Assembly (NCBI GenBank): GCA_963924555.1
Contig: OZ004598.1
Coordinates: forward strand, 4,686,858 to 4,750,857
Source of the DNA: Crambe crambe
Lineage: Eukaryota > Porifera > Demospongiae > Poecilosclerida > Crambeidae
Length of the DNA: 64,000 nucleotides
Direction of reading: 5' to 3'
The notes below the pieces were generated by a model. That model worked only from the letters and a program-made list of their open reading frames with translations. It did no database searches and was not told the origin of the DNA. The translations under genes and the position numbers were made by a program. This document shows, piece by piece, positions 59,950-64,000 of the stretch (position 1 is its first letter; each line of letters begins with the position of its first letter).

Positions 59950-62481
59950 TTATTCACTGTCTCTGGAATGTTTATGTCTATGCTTCTTGCGTTCTTTATG
60001 GCTCTATGTAAAAACATAGAAATGAAGAAAAAGGGGTGGGTTACAAAGAAATATGAGTAAGTGTATTATTATGGTATGTACTATGTATGAAGGGCACAGT
60101 CACTGATTGCAAAGAAATAATATATCCCTAAGCCAAATACCAGATAGGTACTGGTACAGTAGCTCCTATGTACAGTAGCCCAGTGCACCGAGACACTTTT
60201 CTGATCTGCCTTCTAATTTATTATCCTTGACCTGGTGACTCACCTTTGTGTCCTTGTGCTTATGATGGTGGTGTCGATGGTGATGATCTCTGTGCTTCTT
60301 GGGACCTGCCACCTCTGCCGCCTCTTCTTCATCCTCATTCTGGGCAGCAGTATATGTAGGAAGAGGAACAGTGGTGGGAGCCACGTCCAAGTCTAGAGTA
60401 AAAGAGGAATTTTAAACAAAAATTCATGACTCTTTCTCGGGACCTCCCAATGCAGTTAAGATAAGCAAAGGGCATCTTTAGTGGAACCTTTGAATAATGG
60501 ACATGCTTGGGAGTTGGGACCCAGCCTTTTGTCCTTTGTACAGAGGTTGTCCTCTTTTGGAGGTTATATTGTTAATAGAGGTAGATTGTCCTTTGTTGAG
60601 AGGTTTGTCCTCTGTCGGAGTGTCCTTTATACACACCATTGCTCTGGGGAATAGGGACACAAGATTATTAGTATGTCATGAGTCCATATTTATTGAGGGA
60701 TTCTACTGCTGTCCATGCTGAGAGATTCCACTGTGCTATGGATTGGAAACGTTCTTGACTACTGAAAAAAAAATAAAAATTTTTTTAAGATGGGCCAAAA
60801 AATTTACTCAAGGTGACAAAATCATAGAGTCAATTGGGATAAGGACCTCTGTTTATTTCACACTTTGATGCCATGATTAACGGCAAAAGACGGTGGGGTA
60901 AGTGTGAATAAGAGATAATTGGTGAGAAAAGGTGCGTTCATCCGGTTGTGGGTGGTTTGCGGGGTTGAGCTGTCGTCAGGTGATAGTGAGACTGGGAAGA
61001 GATGCTTGTGATAATCATTGAGGTATTTCAAGGACTATGAAACTAATGATCGGTGTGTGAAAGCACGAAAGCTTAGGAATTAGCATACACAGGGAGGTGT
61101 AGGAAGAAGGGGGCGGTGACCCCGCACCATTATCAACTCTGATACACACGGCATGTGCTCAGTGATCGCACATGCTTAGTGACTGCACATGCTCAGTGAC
61201 TGCACATGCTTAGTGCAGTGGCACATTGTGCTACTCGTTACTATGGGTGAAATAGTCTCATACCCAGAGTACCAGACTGAGGCATGGGTCTGACTGGATA
61301 GGAGTAATTTTATTACCTGGAGGGAGTGATGGACCATAATTGCTCGTCTGTGCTGGAACAGAGGACACTTCCATTGGTACTTGGACTTTATCAGAGTCTC
61401 TCTTCCTCTCATTTCTATCTTCTCTCTCATAATCTTTCCTCCTTTCATTCACATCTTCTCTTTTATTTTGTTTACTATCCCTCCTATCTCCATGGTGATG
61501 CTCATTGCCCCTGTCATTACGACGAGGTATTTGACCCCCTTTAAGGTCATTACCAACTCTACCCTTATTTTTGTCACCGTCATCAACTTTGTCTCTTCTG
61601 TTAGTAGCAAGCCGGCTGCCTTGAACCCTGTCCCTTTTGTCTTGGTATTCAGAAGGCATCTTAGTATTTGCTGAGGTTTGGAGATTCTTATTCCCTAACT
61701 GTTTAGATCCAGTCACTATTGATGGGAGGAGTGTCTTTGTTATATGAGATAAATCTTGCCATTTCTTCTCCATGGGATGGTCACTCCCTGACATTCTGGG
61801 AATGTTCTCATCATTTCTGTCAACACTCGTCTCAGTTTCACTGTCAGAGGAGTCATTTTCACTTGAGCTTTCAGCAAAGATGGCCTTGAATAAGTCCATT
61901 GGTGGTCTCACCTATAATGAAAGAGATATAAAAAATATATTGATGAACTCCTCACCAGCTGCCTCCTTGGCGCAGTCGGCAGCGCGTCAGTCTCATAATC
62001 TGAAGGTCGTGAGTTCGAGCCTCACAGGTGGCACGTTTTTTTTCCCCCCTCTTTTTTTTTCTTTTCCTCCCCTCTCTTCCCACATCCCCATCCCCAAGAA
62101 TAACTACTCACCTCTTGAATGGATTCATCCTTAGCAACTATAACTTCAGTGGTAGAAGTAGTTGTAGCTTCTTTACCAGATGCATCATTCACTGATGGAG
62201 GTTTTAACTCCATCTTCCTTTCAGAAGCTTCTAAATTTTGTTGCATAATACCTGCACTCTTATCATCATTGTCAGGCAGAATTCGCTGTGTGTGTAGAAA
62301 TTTGATGTTCCTGTTAGTATCTCGACTACGTGTAGCTGTCCTCCTCTCACTAGCCACTCCAACAACATGAGAACTGTGTGTACAAGAAGAGTTATCCTTA
62401 ATACCATTTTGGATGTAGTTCAGTATATCCTTAGCATAGGGGGTGAAGCAAGGTTTGTATTTCCAGGCAAGAGTCTCTGTA
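59950..62481 (-). CDS. GPATCH1: GPATCH1 C-terminal part
   Basis: Exons: about 62481-62112, 61911-61317, 60392-60244, 60003-59950. The decisive match is VRPPMDLFKAIFAESSSENDSSDSE, the conserved motif near the C-terminus of GPATCH1, followed by YGPSLPPG and a His/Lys/Arg-rich tail (HRDHHHRHHHHKHKD, KERKKHRHKHSRD), as in the human protein. GPATCH1 is a G-patch protein of late spliceosomal complexes. The G-patch and DUF1604 regions are not in the window; they should lie beyond 64000, which would make the CARD gene nested in its intron, unless this is a truncated copy. The upper limit of the first exon is uncertain: acceptors at 62482 or 62505. The middle exon is Arg/Asp-rich and low-complexity. 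It converges on DUF445, with 191 bp between the stops. Confidence 0.8.
60475..60735. repeat. Dispersed AGTGGAACC / TGTCCTTT repeat
   Basis: Several copies of TTGTCCTTTGT and GTTGTCCTCTTTTGGAGG, bounded by AGTGGAACC at 60480 and GATTCCACTG at 60723 (inverted). This is the same foldback family as at 34030, 34880 and 42110. Located in a GPATCH1 intron. Confidence 0.6.
61961..62033 (+). tRNA. tRNA-Met(CAT), elongator
   Basis: A 73-base cloverleaf without intron. Acceptor GCCTCCT pairs with AGGTGGC (one T-T mismatch at pair 4-69), D stem GCGC/GCGC, anticodon loop CTCATAA with CAT at 61994-61996, T arm GTGAG-TTCGAGC-CTCAC, discriminator A. The A box (TGGCGCAGTCGG) and B box (GAGTTCGAGCC) are intact, and a pol III terminator T8 starts at 62036. 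The sequence is close to animal elongator Met tRNA, not initiator. It lies in a GPATCH1 intron on the opposite strand, and was probably inserted there. Confidence 0.95.
62036..62046 (+). terminator. Pol III terminator of tRNA-Met
   Basis: A T run begins three bases after the discriminator position. Confidence 0.9.
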
Positions 62482-63114
62482 CTGCATGTAATTAGAGTTG
62501 ACACCTTGTGATGGAATCAAATTAGAATCACAGAGAAGGCTGCTTAAGCAGGGCTGGGACCTGGTACAGGGTTAGGTTTAATTCTGTTTACTGAGGTCAA
62601 AGGTTAAGTAAGCTATAAATCTCACTATGTGCACACACAATCTAATAGTGGTCATAATATAACTGATGACCACTCACTGTGTAAGTAAAGTGGCTGCCAT
62701 AATTGCTCTAATAGTTTATGCTCTAATAGTTTATGCTACCCAACTTCTTTTTAAAACGGAGGCACTATTGAAAATTTTAAAAATTAGTGGATTTTCTATT
62801 AAAAGTGAGTCAGCTATGTGAGTTAGCTAAAGGTCCTACTGTACTATTCATATTTACAATAAGCATAAAGCCTTGAAGCCTTGGTTTCTATTCTTGGAGA
62901 GCTCACACCTAATTAAAGCCACCCTATCGATATGATTGTATGACAGTACCATAGTACCATATTCCAACTTTGGGACAACCAGTAGGCACATTTGAGTGTA
63001 ATTTTGTGCCAATTTAGCTTAAAGTGTAACAGTCACACTGTTTTAGGCCTGCATTCAGTTACCTCTAACAGTGTTACTGAAGTTTTGCAGTCTCGAGGTA
63101 TTGATCATATCTAC
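62482..63114. other. Gap between GPATCH1 exon and CARD gene
   Basis: No coding exon recognised. A direct repeat of GCTCTAATAGTTTATGCT lies at 62703-62738. A possible 5' untranslated exon of the CARD gene ends at acceptor TTTTGCAG (63090). Confidence 0.5.
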
Positions 63115-63963
63115 ATGATGGCTGAGTTTTCTACCATTGTCAACTGTGATAGGAAGCTTGAGATTGCTCTAAAGTCTGATCGAGAGATTGCTAAATTTCT
63201 CCTTCAGCAGGGATTCATCACACAAGAACTTTATGACGATATTAGTGACCCTAGATCAAATCTAACCAATGCCCAAAAGGCTAGAATGCTAGTTACTGCT
63301 ATCAGAGACAGAGTTGAACTCAATCCTCGCAATTATCATATTCTTGTTGACTATTTGTGTCAAAACAGAATAAGGTATGGAGATATCATTGATATCCTCC
63401 ATGGAGAATACAATGCATGTACAGGTCCTGCGATAGCTCACTTTCGTAACCCTCAAGCAGCAAGTACAGGTCCTGAGGTACCGGATAACCAACAAGCTGC
63501 AGGTATAGGTCCTCCTGAGGTACCAGCTATAACTTCTACTCGTAACCCTCAAGCAGCAAGTACTATAGCTCCCATTCATAATCCTCAAGCTCCAAGTTCA
63601 GGTCCTGAAGTACCAGCCATAAGTAACCCTCAAGCAGCAAGTACAGGTCCAGCGATAGCTCCCATACAAGCAAGTATAGGTCCTGAGGTACCAGCCATAA
63701 GTAACCCTCAAGCAAGTCCTGAGGTACCAGCTATAGTTCCCATACATAACCTGCAAGCAGGTCTTGATGTAAGTGGTGCTTCGTCATTATCACCACCAAG
63801 ATCTCCAGAAAATCTCTCAATGATAATGAATACAACTTCACCCACTCCATCATCCAGTGAATTTTCTCCTCCGTCAACATCTCTCTCTGTCAGGAGATTA
63901 CCATGTGAGTTTATGAACTTTACATCAATAGGCCATAATAATATTAGATTTCAACCTGATTAA
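63115..63963 (+). CDS. CARD-like death-fold protein with Pro/Ala repeat tail
   Basis: About 282 residues. Residues ~5-95 form a six-helix death-fold, most like a CARD (ALKSDREIAKFLLQQGFITQ; DPRSNLTNAQKARMLVTAIRDRV; LNPRNYHILVDYLCQ). CARDs recruit partners in apoptotic and innate-immune complexes by homotypic binding. The C-terminal half repeats a GPEVPAISNPQAAST-like unit six or seven times with varied length, then a Ser/Pro tail. The start is set by adjacent ATGs at 63115 and 63118 after a good acceptor at 63090. The ORF ends at a stop (63961), but a GTGAGT at 63905 could be a donor into further exons outside the window. No protease or NACHT domain is present here. Confidence 0.7.
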   Translation: MMAEFSTIVNCDRKLEIALKSDREIAKFLLQQGFITQELYDDISDPRSNLTNAQKARMLVTAIRDRVELNPRNYHILVDYLCQNRIRYGDIIDILHGEYNACTGPAIAHFRNPQAASTGPEVPDNQQAAGIGPPEVPAITSTRNPQAASTIAPIHNPQAPSSGPEVPAISNPQAASTGPAIAPIQASIGPEVPAISNPQASPEVPAIVPIHNLQAGLDVSGASSLSPPRSPENLSMIMNTTSPTPSSSEFSPPSTSLSVRRLPCEFMNFTSIGHNNIRFQPD

Positions 63964-64000
63964 TTGCATTGCTCCCAAATTACATTCGCTAATTGTTCCT

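Overview
Eukaryotic nuclear DNA, most likely from a sponge (an Amphimedon-like demosponge). The basis is compact multi-exon genes with short GT-AG introns, intergenic gaps of a few hundred bases, abundant (CT)n/(GA)n and homopolymer tracts, and animal gene families (PHLPP, ITCH/WWP, TMEM231, ADAT1, TIMM21, G-alpha-s) beside divergent membrane proteins typical of early-branching animals. The species is inferred, not proven. Exon models were built by hand from splice sites, reading phase and remembered family sequences; no search was run.

Layout. 1-2467 (+): 3' end of a PHLPP-like LRR/PP2C phosphatase. 2659-3606 (-): pirin. 4040-8442 (-): 15-exon EF-hand-like/coiled-coil/CAP-Gly protein. 10273-16407 (+): 17-exon C2-WW4-HECT ubiquitin ligase (ITCH/WWP type). 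18087-30015 (+): 34-exon molybdo-flavoenzyme (aldehyde-oxidase-like), with an intronless multi-pass membrane protein antisense in its 3-kb intron (22662-24473). 30235-31431 (+): TMEM231. 31516-32338 (-): SAM methyltransferase with an apparent frameshift, sharing a 156-bp head-to-head promoter with a RING/TRAF-zinc-finger protein (32495-33391, +). 33550-35578 (-): TIMM21, with a small inverted-repeat element in an intron. 35981-39260 (+): ADAT1. 39381-42415 (+): two tandem secreted Cys-rich genes with a PKD-like signature. 43267-52051 (-): G-alpha-s, with an intronless 7-TM receptor antisense in its largest intron (48053-49066). 54118-59758 (+): 12-exon DUF445-type membrane protein. 59950-62481 (-): C-terminal part of GPATCH1 with an elongator tRNA-Met in an intron on the other strand. 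63115-63963 (+): CARD/death-fold protein with a Pro/Ala repeat tail.

Themes. (1) Nested antisense genes: a membrane protein in the oxidase gene, a GPCR inside the gene for a G-protein alpha subunit, a tRNA in GPATCH1, and an Arg-rich ORF in an element in TIMM21. (2) A recurring NRF-1/alpha-PAL-like palindrome (core CGCATGCG) sits 60-200 bp upstream of eight start codons. (3) A tandem duplication of about 2.3-2.5 kb between ADAT1 and G-alpha-s copied the Cys-rich gene together with the 3' ends of both neighbours, leaving pseudo-exons at the junction. (4) Mobile DNA is mostly small: foldback/MITE elements, one tRNA-derived SINE inside a microsatellite, and hammerhead-like tails typical of Penelope-like elements.

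The genes do not form an operon or one pathway. The best candidates for under-described biology are the Cys-rich PKD-like tandem pair, the 7-TM receptor nested in the G-alpha-s gene, the Cys-rich multi-pass membrane protein, and the metazoan DUF445 protein.
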